Source: SVTX01 sp045612105 (GTDB lineage: Bacteria > Bacillota > Clostridia > Oscillospirales > CAG-272). From it: a DNA stretch of 64,000 nt. Where the stretch lies: contig JAZKYL010000116.1 in the NCBI GenBank assembly GCA_045612105.1, forward strand, positions 57,968-121,967. The letters are read 5' to 3'. Shown here one piece after another: positions 7,322-16,500 of this stretch (position 1 is its first letter; each line of letters begins with the position of its first letter). Below the pieces are notes generated by a model, which was not told the DNA's origin, did not search any database, and saw nothing but the letters and a program-made list of their open reading frames with translations. The position numbers and the translations under genes were made by a program.

Positions 7322-9889
7322 ATGAAAATCAAAAGAATCTTATCTCTTTTTCTCGTTCTCGTTATGCTCTGCACAATGATATTAACATCCTGCGGAGAGA
7401 TGCCCGAGGAAACTTCTGCCGAGTCAAATGCCGGCGAAACCACAGTCACAACCGAAATAACAAAAGAACAAACGACGACTGAAACTACCGAAAGTCAGTC
7501 AAGCTCTGCTACAGAACGGCAAAGCGAAAACGTGACCACGGAGAAAACCGAAGATACCGAATCTGATACCTCGGAAACCACGCACGAAGAAAGCTCATCG
7601 GAAGAAACAACGGAAACCGAATCAAATTCAGTCAGTGAAACCGTTTCCGAGACGGATACCGAAACCTTCACAGAGACAATTACGTTGACAGAAACAGCCA
7701 CCGAAAACGTCACAGAGAGCTCTGCCGAGACTGTTACCGAGACGGAAACTGTTACTGAAACCGAAACTGTTACCGAAACGGAAACTGTTACCGAGACCGT
7801 AGAGGAAACTACCGTTATTACCGACGTCATGATAGGGGAAACACTTGACGCGGAATGTGCGTTAGATTTCACCGTTGCGAAGATATTCTCAAACGATATG
7901 GTAGTACAGAGAGGCGAACATATCCGAGTTTGGGGCTTTGCTCCCGAAAGTGAAAACGGGAAGAAGGTTTCAGGTGAATTCAAGGGTATGTTTGCCGAGG
8001 CTCTTATTGAAAACGGCGAATGGTGCATCACCTTCGGCGCCCGCCTTGAGGCAGACGCAAACGGCGCGGAGATGAAGATCTACGCGGGTGAAAACAAGAC
8101 AATCACCTTCACGGGCGTTCTTGTGGGTGACGTCTACCTTGTAATGGGTCAGTCCAATGCAGCTTATGACGTAAATAATCATATCACGTATACCGATCCC
8201 GCAACTCAGGGCGGCGGCAGAGATGCCATCGACGAAAATTCCATAATCAGACTAAATTACCTCAATAATTCAGGAGGCGGATATCAAGAAAAGGGAACCG
8301 ATTACGTATATCCCGATCTTGAGAATACCAAATTCTGGACCAAAACTACACAGTCGAACACTCTCATGTTCTCGGCTATAGGATACTACTTCGCAAGAGC
8401 TATGGTCGAAAAGTCAAATAATACCGTGCCCGTAGGTCTTATTGAAGTGGCAAAAGGAGGCGCGCCCCTCTCATCCTTCCTGCCTAATGAGCTTGCCGAA
8501 AAGCACAGCACAGACTATCTTAACAAAGCATCGGGCAAGTACCTTACATACAGATCCGCCGAACATCAAGGAAGATATCTCTATAACTGCTACTTAGCAC
8601 CTATCAGCAGATTTGCGATTGCGGGTGCCGTTTGGTATCAGGGTGAGAGCGATAACCCCCAGGAGTACGCCAAGGTTTACGGTGAGATATTTAACGATTT
8701 CATTGAATATCTCCGTTCAACTCATAACGTGATCAATAAGGATTTCCCCGTGTTCATAGCAGAGCTTGCTCCTATCTATAAGGAGCCTGCAGATTACCTG
8801 GGAATCCCCGGCTGGAGCTATATGGAAACCGGAACCGCCCGCGCTTACATGGGTCTGCTTCCTTCCACGGTAAAGAATTGCTACGTAGGCTCCGGAAGCG
8901 ACCTCTGGAATAACAGAACCTTCTGGAATAACCTCCACCCCAACAACAAATTCGAGTTGGCAGGAAGACTTGCCGATATTGCAGAGTCAGTCATCTTCGG
9001 TAAGGGTAGCCTTGACGACGCTATGGGTCCCGTCTACCACAGCGCCGTCATCAGTGAAGATAAGAAGACCGCAGTCATCAAGTTTTCAAACGTAGGTCTC
9101 GGTCTTACCACAGCCGACGGAGGAACGGCAGTTCAGGGAATAGTTGGTCTTATAAATAAGGATTTCGTTTATAACACAATCGATCCCGTAAGCGCAACCA
9201 TCACGGGTAAGGACGAGATCACCGTGGTATTTGATGAAGAGATCAAGGCTGTAGCCTACAATTATTTAACCACCGATTACTACGGCGAGACACTAAACCT
9301 CTGCAACAGCGCAAAGCTGCCCGCAGTTGCCTTCATCACTCCCTTTGAGGAAAGAGAGCTTGGCAACTTCAGCCCCGATGGCTTTATTAACGTCAACGAC
9401 AGACCCGCCAGATTGAAAGGAAAATTCATAGATTCGTTTTCCGCAGACGGCGAGCCGCTCTTTGACGTGGGCGCGGTTGAAAGCCAGCTTGGCGCGGCAG
9501 GAAACAAGATAACGATATATGAGGGAACCTCTGCTATCAATATCTATGGCTGGATCGGCTTCAGATACGAAACCCTTATGTTCGGTTATTCCATCGATGG
9601 AAGCAATGCAGTATTGAAATCCTACCCCAACGAACCCGGCGAAGCTGTGCTTGATGCGGGAGGCGAATATGCAAAGAGATTCGGTGTAAATATAAGTGTA
9701 AGTGAACTTTCCCTCGGCGAGCACACTATATCTCTCCTGGCTCTTATCGACCTGAAGGAAGGAACTGTAGTCGAGATCCTCAGCTTTACCGCAACGGTAG
9801 TTGAAAGACCGACTGTTCCCGAAGGACTTGACCTTCCCTTTGCTACCGAATCCGATACGGCTATATTGCCGCAGGTCACGACGAAATAA
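7322..9889 (+). CDS. Sialate O-acetylesterase-like lipoprotein, frameshifted near its end
   Basis: The 855 residues begin with a lipoprotein signal whose lipobox is LTSC, so the protein should be anchored outside the membrane. A Thr/Glu-rich stalk (about residues 25-165) leads to a SGNH-type esterase domain of the sialate 9-O-acetylesterase family. FSNDMVVQRG begins it, VYLVMGQSNA holds the nucleophile Ser, GAVWYQGESD is the central block, and LHPNNK supplies the late His. Such enzymes remove O-acetyl groups from sialic acids or other sugars. A C-terminal module of about 90 residues (ITIYEG, YGWIGF, LMFGYSIDG) follows. The frame stops at 9889, but a homologous second module continues in frame +1 to 10257, pointing to a lost base. 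The GGAGG site fixes the start. Confidence 0.82.
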   Translation: MKIKRILSLFLVLVMLCTMILTSCGEMPEETSAESNAGETTVTTEITKEQTTTETTESQSSSATERQSENVTTEKTEDTESDTSETTHEESSSEETTETESNSVSETVSETDTETFTETITLTETATENVTESSAETVTETETVTETETVTETETVTETVEETTVITDVMIGETLDAECALDFTVAKIFSNDMVVQRGEHIRVWGFAPESENGKKVSGEFKGMFAEALIENGEWCITFGARLEADANGAEMKIYAGENKTITFTGVLVGDVYLVMGQSNAAYDVNNHITYTDPATQGGGRDAIDENSIIRLNYLNNSGGGYQEKGTDYVYPDLENTKFWTKTTQSNTLMFSAIGYYFARAMVEKSNNTVPVGLIEVAKGGAPLSSFLPNELAEKHSTDYLNKASGKYLTYRSAEHQGRYLYNCYLAPISRFAIAGAVWYQGESDNPQEYAKVYGEIFNDFIEYLRSTHNVINKDFPVFIAELAPIYKEPADYLGIPGWSYMETGTARAYMGLLPSTVKNCYVGSGSDLWNNRTFWNNLHPNNKFELAGRLADIAESVIFGKGSLDDAMGPVYHSAVISEDKKTAVIKFSNVGLGLTTADGGTAVQGIVGLINKDFVYNTIDPVSATITGKDEITVVFDEEIKAVAYNYLTTDYYGETLNLCNSAKLPAVAFITPFEERELGNFSPDGFINVNDRPARLKGKFIDSFSADGEPLFDVGAVESQLGAAGNKITIYEGTSAINIYGWIGFRYETLMFGYSIDGSNAVLKSYPNEPGEAVLDAGGEYAKRFGVNISVSELSLGEHTISLLALIDLKEGTVVEILSFTATVVERPTVPEGLDLPFATESDTAILPQVTTK

Positions 9890-10257
9890 AGATTGACGAC
9901 ACTCAGCTTTATTACGGCGGCGTTAATACCAAGCTTGAATCGGCAAGCAACAAGATCACCGTAGAAGAGGGAGCTCAAACGATCAGCTATCTTGGCTGGA
10001 TAGGCTTTGAGTCCACTATAGATATGTTAGGCTATGCCATCGATGGCAACGAGCCGATCATTGAAACGGAGACCATCGGTGCCGAGCAGGCGGTGCTGGA
10101 CCTCGGCGGAGCTAACGCGAGAAGATACCAGGTCAACGTCGACATAAGCCAGCTTGACGTCGGTATGCATACCGTTGATATTCTTATAAGCATCAACACG
10201 GAAAACGACGGTAAGACAGTGCTGAAGATAATTTCTTTCACACTTGAAGTAAAATAA
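9832..10257 (+). pseudogene. Out-of-frame second C-terminal module of the esterase lipoprotein
   Basis: Frame +1 is open from 9832 to 10257 and encodes a copy of the module just upstream: KLESASNKITVEEG, YLGWIGF, MLGYAIDG and DISQLDVGMHTVDI match KITIYEG, YGWIGF, LMFGYSIDG and VSELSLGEHTISL. A single-base deletion between 9832 and 9887, for instance near 9866-9872, would explain the break. It has no ribosome binding site or good start of its own. It may be a genuine mutation, a programmed shift, or a sequencing or assembly error. Confidence 0.75.
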
Positions 10258-10270
10258 AAAGCAAAAGCAT

Positions 10271-10313
10271 AAGGGTAACCTGACAAATTGTCAAGTTACC
10301 CTTGTGTTTTTTC
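10271..10313 (+). terminator. Intrinsic terminator after the esterase gene
   Basis: Arms AAGGGTAAC (10271-10279) and GTTACCCTT (10295-10303) enclose an inner TGACA/TGTCA pairing. A T-rich run ending in TTTTTT follows. Confidence 0.85.
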
Positions 10314-10372
10314 TTCAGATTAAAGCTTGTCTCCGCTCTCCGTCCGATGCCTCGGTGACTCATCGGCATTGT

Positions 10373-11203
10373 TTACCTTGATGCCGACTCGGTAAAATAC
10401 TGTCTGTATTCGGTTGGCGACACTGACACAAAACGCTTGAAGGCGCGGCTGAAATAGTTCTGATCTTTAAAGCCTACGTTTGCGGCGATCTGACCTACCG
10501 AAAGGTCGGTGTTTGCCAGAAGCTCCTTTGACATATCGATCTTTGCGCGCAAAAGATAGCTTTGGGGGCTGACTCCGACCGTCTTAGAAAAAAGATGCGA
10601 AAAGCGGCTTTCGCTAAGGTGAGTCATATTCGCCAGCTCGCCCACCGATCCTATGCTTCCGCAATTCTCGTAAATATATCTGCAGATCTCTATAACACGT
10701 TTTTTAGTCTCGGACGAGCTTCGGGGCGTATCAGAGCATTTTCTCGAGATCAGTGTAAGTATTGCCAAAAGATAGCTATGACACATATATTCGTAATGCT
10801 CGCTTTTCAGTCTGAATTCATTGATAAGATCGTCCAGCAATCTGGTCAGCGTAAGGCTTATACCAATGTTGAAAATATTTCCTCCGTCAAGTCGGAGAGA
10901 TTTCATAAGCTCCTCGCACACGCTTCCGTTGAAATGGAGATAATAGGACCTCGAATCCTTGTTTCTGTGCATTCCGTATTCACGGAGCTGCCATGGATGA
11001 AAGAACAGCATAGTTCCTGCGCTCATTTTATACTTTTCACCGCCAATGGTTGCATAGCCGGAACCCTCAACAATATACAGAATATGATAATCAGCCCAAG
11101 AATATGTGTTCATTTTGCCACCGCTTGCATCCAAAAGCTGACATCCGCAGCTGTCCACGTACAGTTCTTTGCTTTGCGTGGCATCGTTTGAATAAGAATT
11201 CAC
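10373..11203 (-). CDS. AraC-family transcriptional regulator
   Basis: The 276-residue protein has an N-terminal cupin-like sugar-sensing half (WADYHILYIVEGSG, FFHPWQLREYG) and a C-terminal double helix-turn-helix (SVGELANMTHLSESRFSHLFSK and VGQIAANVGFKDQNYFSRAFKR). This layout is typical of activators of carbohydrate genes. It is read divergently from the GH20-like gene and lies beside the esterase, so these are likely targets. The start is the GTG at 11201-11203: a perfect GGAGGTG site sits 6-8 bases before it, and the upstream ATG at 11251 lies inside the promoter. Confidence 0.9.
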   Translation of the reverse strand: MNSYSNDATQSKELYVDSCGCQLLDASGGKMNTYSWADYHILYIVEGSGYATIGGEKYKMSAGTMLFFHPWQLREYGMHRNKDSRSYYLHFNGSVCEELMKSLRLDGGNIFNIGISLTLTRLLDDLINEFRLKSEHYEYMCHSYLLAILTLISRKCSDTPRSSSETKKRVIEICRYIYENCGSIGSVGELANMTHLSESRFSHLFSKTVGVSPQSYLLRAKIDMSKELLANTDLSVGQIAANVGFKDQNYFSRAFKRFVSVSPTEYRQYFTESASR

Positions 11204-11222
11204 GTCTCTCACCTCCAAATCA

Positions 11223-11251
11223 ATTATAGCAGAAAAATCAATATATGTCAA
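11223..11251 (-). promoter_or_regulatory. Consensus promoter of the AraC-type gene
   Basis: On the minus strand a perfect TTGACA (11251-11246) and TATAAT (11228-11223) are spaced by 17 bases. Transcription would start near 11216, at the ribosome binding site itself, leaving a leader of only about a dozen bases. Confidence 0.82.
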
Positions 11252-11419
11252 TAAATATTTATTTCTTTGCGCCGGCTTGCTTTATACCTCGTAATTATTA
11301 ATAATTTAAATGCATTTTTGCTTTTATTTAAAGCAAAAACAAGAAAATTTCGATGGGTGTCAAGCAACAAACCGAAATTATAATAGCAGAATAATGCTAA
11401 ATGTTAGCTAATTATACTA

Positions 11420-11448
11420 TTGGAATGAGCAACGTTTTATAGTATAAT
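11420..11448 (+). promoter_or_regulatory. Promoter of the GH20-like gene
   Basis: TTGGAA at 11420-11425 and TATAAT at 11443-11448, 17 bases apart. The 172 bases between the two divergent promoters are AT-rich and are the likely operator for the AraC-type regulator; no clear repeated operator was recognised. The transcript would carry a leader of about 150 bases that contains the structured motif at 11485. Confidence 0.65.
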
Positions 11449-11484
11449 CAAAATATATATCAATATTTAAACAGAGGAGGCGTA

Positions 11485-11600
11485 GCGTGAAAGCTACTTT
11501 CTTCTTGTAGTGAAACGATCTTTTTCACGCGCGAATTTCGCCTTGCGGCAAAATTCATCGATTACTGTTTGTGCCGCCGCTCGGCGGTGGAATGGAGATT
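11485..11600 (+). promoter_or_regulatory. Structured leader motif, copy 1
   Basis: Three stems in order: GCGTGAAA (11485-11492) with TTTCACGC (11523-11530); GAATTT.GCC with GGC.AAATTC; and GCCGCCG with CGGCGG. The segment TTCATCGATTACTGTTTGTG separates the last two. It ends in AATGGAGATT, which is the ribosome binding site of the next gene. The same stems, order and ending recur at 28313 and 33529. I could not match it to a known riboswitch class. Confidence 0.7.
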
Positions 11601-11603
11601 TAT

Positions 11604-13421
11604 ATGTTTCTTTGTTTTGATAAGATTTCGCCCTCGCTTCGTGACGTGATCCGCGACACGAAAAGCGAGCTTGGCTTTTTTGAAGACCCCTCGGGAATCT
11701 TAATCGAGGTTCAGCCATCCGACTCGTTTTCAATAGTCAAAAAGGGAAATGAAGCGAGAATATCATACACCCGCAAAAGCGAGATATTTCTCGGTCTGCG
11801 CTATATCGTTCAGGAAAGCGGCGATTTTGAGAGAAGGCTTTCGGCAAGTATTTCCAATATGTCGCTGATGTGCGATTGCTCGCGCGGAGCGGTAATGAAC
11901 AAGGAAAGCGTCAAAAAAATGATCCGAGTGCTGGCTCTTTGCGGATACCAATCGCTGATGCTTTACACCGAGGACACCTACGAGGTAGACGGCGAGCCTT
12001 ATTTCGGATATATGCGTGGCAGGTATTCAAAAGAAGAACTCAAGGAGCTTGACGCGTACGCGCTTGGCTTCGGAATCACTCTCATCCCCTGCATCCAGAC
12101 TCTTGCGCATCTTAACGGAATCGTGCGCTGGGGGCATCAGTACGGCAGTATCATCGACACCGCCGACATTCTTATGGTTGGCGAGGAGCGAACATATACG
12201 CTGATCGAGAATATGTTCAAATCTATCTCCGAATGCTTCACTCACAGATGCGTTAACGTGGGAATGGACGAGGCATGGTTGCTTGGAGCCGGAAAATATC
12301 TCGGCAAAAACGGATACGAGAACAGAGCCGAAATAATGAAAAAGCATCTGGCAAAGGTTCTCGAAATAGCTAAAAAATACGGCTTTGAGATCGCGCTGTG
12401 GAGCGATATGTTCTTCCGCCCTCTTTCTCCCGACAACAACTATTACAACACCGAACCGATTCCAAAAAGCGTTTACGATTCGGTCCCCAAAGAGGTCAAG
12501 CTGATCTATTGGGATTACTACAAGATCGACAAAAACATTTATCTGACCCATCTCGACAGACATCTTAGCTTTGGTAACGAGATATGGTTCTCGGGAAGTA
12601 CCTTTACGAATTTCAGGTTTACTTACGATGGCAAAAAGGCGGAGGCGACTATGCTTCCCGCTCTCGAAGCCTGTATGGAAAAGGGAATACAAACTTTTTT
12701 AGTCACTCAATGGGGAGATGACGGCTGCGAATGCAGCATGTTTTCCTCTCTGCCTACCCTTATTAAGCTCGGAGCCTTGAATTACGGAGAGAGCGACGAG
12801 AGCCGAGAGCTTGGCATAAAAGCTATTACGGGACTTACAAGCGAGGAATTCAACTCAATGGATATCCCCAAGGACAGATATCTTTTTTACAGCGACACGC
12901 TTGCGGGAGTGTTTGACACCTCGGTAGAGGACGGATATGTGGATAATTACGCAAAATACGCAAAGTCGATCGCAAAAGCGGAAAAAAAGGCAACAAATTT
13001 TAAATATCTTTTCAGAATGCGCCTTGAATATTGCCGCTTGATGGAATTGAAATACGATCTCGGCGTAAAAACGAGACAATTCTATCAAGCAGGTGATAGA
13101 GCGGCTCTTCTTGATCTTGTAAAAAGCAGATACAAGCCGCTCGTCGGAAGAATAAAAAGATTTTATACCGCCTATGCCAAGCAATGGTTTACGGAGAATA
13201 AACCGCACGGCTTGGAAATTCAGGATGCTCGCACTGGAGCTTTGATATTCAGACTCGAAAGATGCGCCGAGCGGATCGAAAAATATGCTCTTGGAAATAT
13301 CGATTCTATCCCCGAGCTCGAAGAAATGCTTCTCGATATCGACGGCAGAAGCTCTCACGGCAAAAGAATGCTGAAATACAACGTAAAATACGCTCAAAAT
13401 ATATCGGTCAATATGTTTTGA
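11604..13421 (+). CDS. GH20-like beta-N-acetylhexosaminidase
   Basis: The 605-residue protein has no signal peptide and is probably cytoplasmic. After a small N-terminal alpha/beta domain, a TIM-barrel domain of the GH20 kind starts around residue 80. The catalytic acid pair is Asp222-Glu223 in NVGMDEAWL, the place of the GxDE motif; barrel strands YQSLMLYTEDTY, GITLIPCIQTLAHL and VTQWGDDG also fit. GH20 enzymes remove terminal N-acetylglucosamine or N-acetylgalactosamine by substrate-assisted catalysis. The last 200 residues are helical. The start at 11604 follows the AATGGAGAT site of the leader. Being divergent from an AraC regulator suggests induction by its sugar. Confidence 0.82.
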   Translation: MFLCFDKISPSLRDVIRDTKSELGFFEDPSGILIEVQPSDSFSIVKKGNEARISYTRKSEIFLGLRYIVQESGDFERRLSASISNMSLMCDCSRGAVMNKESVKKMIRVLALCGYQSLMLYTEDTYEVDGEPYFGYMRGRYSKEELKELDAYALGFGITLIPCIQTLAHLNGIVRWGHQYGSIIDTADILMVGEERTYTLIENMFKSISECFTHRCVNVGMDEAWLLGAGKYLGKNGYENRAEIMKKHLAKVLEIAKKYGFEIALWSDMFFRPLSPDNNYYNTEPIPKSVYDSVPKEVKLIYWDYYKIDKNIYLTHLDRHLSFGNEIWFSGSTFTNFRFTYDGKKAEATMLPALEACMEKGIQTFLVTQWGDDGCECSMFSSLPTLIKLGALNYGESDESRELGIKAITGLTSEEFNSMDIPKDRYLFYSDTLAGVFDTSVEDGYVDNYAKYAKSIAKAEKKATNFKYLFRMRLEYCRLMELKYDLGVKTRQFYQAGDRAALLDLVKSRYKPLVGRIKRFYTAYAKQWFTENKPHGLEIQDARTGALIFRLERCAERIEKYALGNIDSIPELEEMLLDIDGRSSHGKRMLKYNVKYAQNISVNMF

Positions 13422-13501
13422 GAACAGACTCCGATTTGATCGAACAAACTTCTGCTTTGGCTACAGTCAGCCAAAAGAAACAACAGAAAGGAATTAAATC
13501 T

Positions 13502-16500
13502 ATGAAAAAGCTACGTTTATCCGCAATCACGCTTTTGATTTCAATAATTGTGATCGCTTGCGTTTTCTGTGCCTGCGGAAACCAAAATGAAACAGAACAA
13601 TCTACGACGGTGAAAAGCGAAAGCATCTCCGTTGAATCACCAAGCGAAGTCGAGAGTGCTCCCATCACAGAAAGTTCAGCCGAAAGCAGCACGGTGACCG
13701 AGGAAACTTTAAAAACAGAAGCAACAACTCAAATTGAGATCGAAAGCTCTTTTATCACAGGAACCGAAGAGTCAAGCAATGCCGTCACGGAAAGCAAAGA
13801 AGAAAGTGGCGATGCCGAAAGCAATACAGTGACAGAGGAGACCGCAAAAACAGAAGCAACAACTCAAATTGAGATCGAAAGCTCTCTTGGCACAGAAACC
13901 GAAGAGCCAAGCGAGTCTCTTACCGAGAGTGATGAGGAAAGCGACGAAACCACCTCCGAAGCTTCTGCAGAAACCGAGATGACCGAGGCTCCGAAAATCG
14001 ACGTGGTCGAGAATGAATACGATAAGATCATCGACAACGCATACGGACTTTCCAATCAGGTTCAGGGATATTTCAACAGCCTCCAAAGAACTCATCTCGT
14101 TCTTGAAAACAAGCAGATCGAGCTTATCTACGCGCGCGCAAACAGCGAGGATCAGCTGATCACGTCATTAAAGAACAAAAACGGCGCCTCCTATATCGAA
14201 AACACCATGGACGTATTCGTAACCATGAAAAACGGTAACACCTTTTACGCGTCGCAGTCAAATATCAATACCGTAAGCAATTTCTTCAGATTCGGATATT
14301 TTTATTACGAAGCAAGGGTCGAGGGACAGAATTTTATATATAAAGTCTTTCCCGAAAAGGCTCTCGACGTAGATCTGAAGGTTCAGAGCAGCAACGGCAT
14401 AGGAAAGCCTACCGTCAGCGACGACGGAGTTATGAGCTTTACGATCAGATCAGACAGCCGTGACCCCTGGATCGTATTCAAGGACGTTCAATACGCGGCA
14501 GAGGAATATAACTATCTGCAGTTCACCATGAAGACCAAGATCGATTCCATAGCAAACGGTCAGGTGTTCTATAAGGCAAACGGCAGCACCTCATTCAGCG
14601 AGGCAAGCTCTGTCAGCTACGCAGTCAAGGGCGACGGAGAGTTCCACACCTACACCGTAAAGCTTGATGGCGAAAACTACAAGGGCGACGTGACCTCTTT
14701 GAGACTTGACGTTGCGGGAGAAGGAAAAAGCGTCTGCGAGATCAAGGACGTCAAGCTTATCAAGGGAAATGACGGCGGTGTGCCCGAAAATCTCAGTATC
14801 GTCCGCTCCTTTATGGTCTATTCGGATAAGCTCCACAGCTTCGTTCAATTTGCAAGCGAAGGCGTTGCAACCAATGATATCGCAAGCCTCGGATTTGAAA
14901 CAAAAATTCCCAAGGCTGACGTTTCCAAGGTCATTGCTATGGATGCAGACGGTCTTCATGAAAGCTTCGCCGACGTGGATTGGGCGAGTGCCGAATACGT
15001 AGGCTTTGATATAACCGAGGCGGGTATTTTCGGCTTTATTCTCCCCGTCGACGACCGCGGCGGAGCCATTGAGGTCAGGGAAGAGGGCGATCATTACGTA
15101 ATCATTCAATCCTGCACTCCCGAAAACGGCACGATTGAGCCTTCGGTGGAGGGAACTGACAATGCAAACGACTTCTTTATGGGTCAACGCATTTACACCG
15201 ACGACAGCCACAGCTTCGACGACTTCATCTACGAGGCTTATAACGAAAGAAATCCTCTGGACGGCATAGTGGTAAACGTTAAGGCGTCCACCGGCGGAAA
15301 AGAGATCAAATACGACACTCTCCGAGGCATTTACAGTATCTCCATTGATTATGACTCATTTGGTCCCGCCTTTTATCAGTGGCCCAATAAGCACTATAAC
15401 GTTAATTTCATCATAAAGGGTGACGGAAGACAGCGAAATATTTACCTTATGACACATACAAAGGGACTTTGCCTCGAATGCGCCGCGCTGCTTGATGAAA
15501 ACGACCTTATGCTTCCCATGCCTATTCAGGTCGGAAAGAATTTCAGCGAAAAGAACGGTGAGCGAAATCTGTATAATATGGATGACGTGACCTATTCCGA
15601 GGCTATTATTCCTCTGGTCTTTGTGGGTAATGAAAAATATGAGTTCAACATGCTCAATCTCTATCAGAACTGGGGTAAGGTTCCGCTGAAACAGATATCC
15701 TGGATCCAGTTCTACGCTCCCGTATATCATCTGTCCACCGGTGTTATTGAAACTAACTGTATAGCATCCTGGGGCGGAATGAGAAATACCGGTGCCACCC
15801 TTAACACACTTCCCGACCACAGAGCAATGTCGGCTCCCCTCTGGACCGATCAGCCTCAGCACTCAAGCGGCGGAACACATCACTGGCTGCTTTACAGCGA
15901 TGCCGAGGGCAACTATTCCTCCTCCGAAAACATAAAGAACGTGATCGATTCCTTCGGCCCTACATATGCGGATATCGCTATGGACTATATCTCCCATGAC
16001 GGGCGTATCAAGGTAACCTATACTCATACCGAAATGCCGCAGACCGACGAGAACCGCGCGTATTACGAAATGAAATACGAGATCCTCGAGGATATAAGCT
16101 TCAAGGACTTCGCACATAGCTTCTCATTCTATACCGTAACCGACAACGACCCCACAGGTCTGTATCAGAATATCGGCTATCTCAATGAAAACAACGAATG
16201 CGTAGTGGCAGATGCCAATCTCACGGAAAACACTCACGTAGATTATCCCCTCGGAGATGAGTGTCCCTATTTCTCACTCTTCAATATGAAGAATTACACC
16301 TCCACCTCCCAGCAGGGCTACGTCAACGTATCCTTCCTGATCAACAATGCCGAATTCGTCATCGGAGGAGAGAAGGCAAATCCTCAGTTCCTGCTTGTCA
16401 ATTACTGCAATTTTGCTACTCTTACTCTTAACCTCGACGAGGTTGAGCTTAAAGCGGGAGATCACTTTACCATCAACGCTATCGTAATGCCCTGGGGCTC

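Noticed and set aside
11485..11600. Known c-di-GMP (GEMM) riboswitch
   Set aside because: Although one downstream gene is c-di-GMP-like, the conserved GEMM core and tetraloop receptor pattern were not found.
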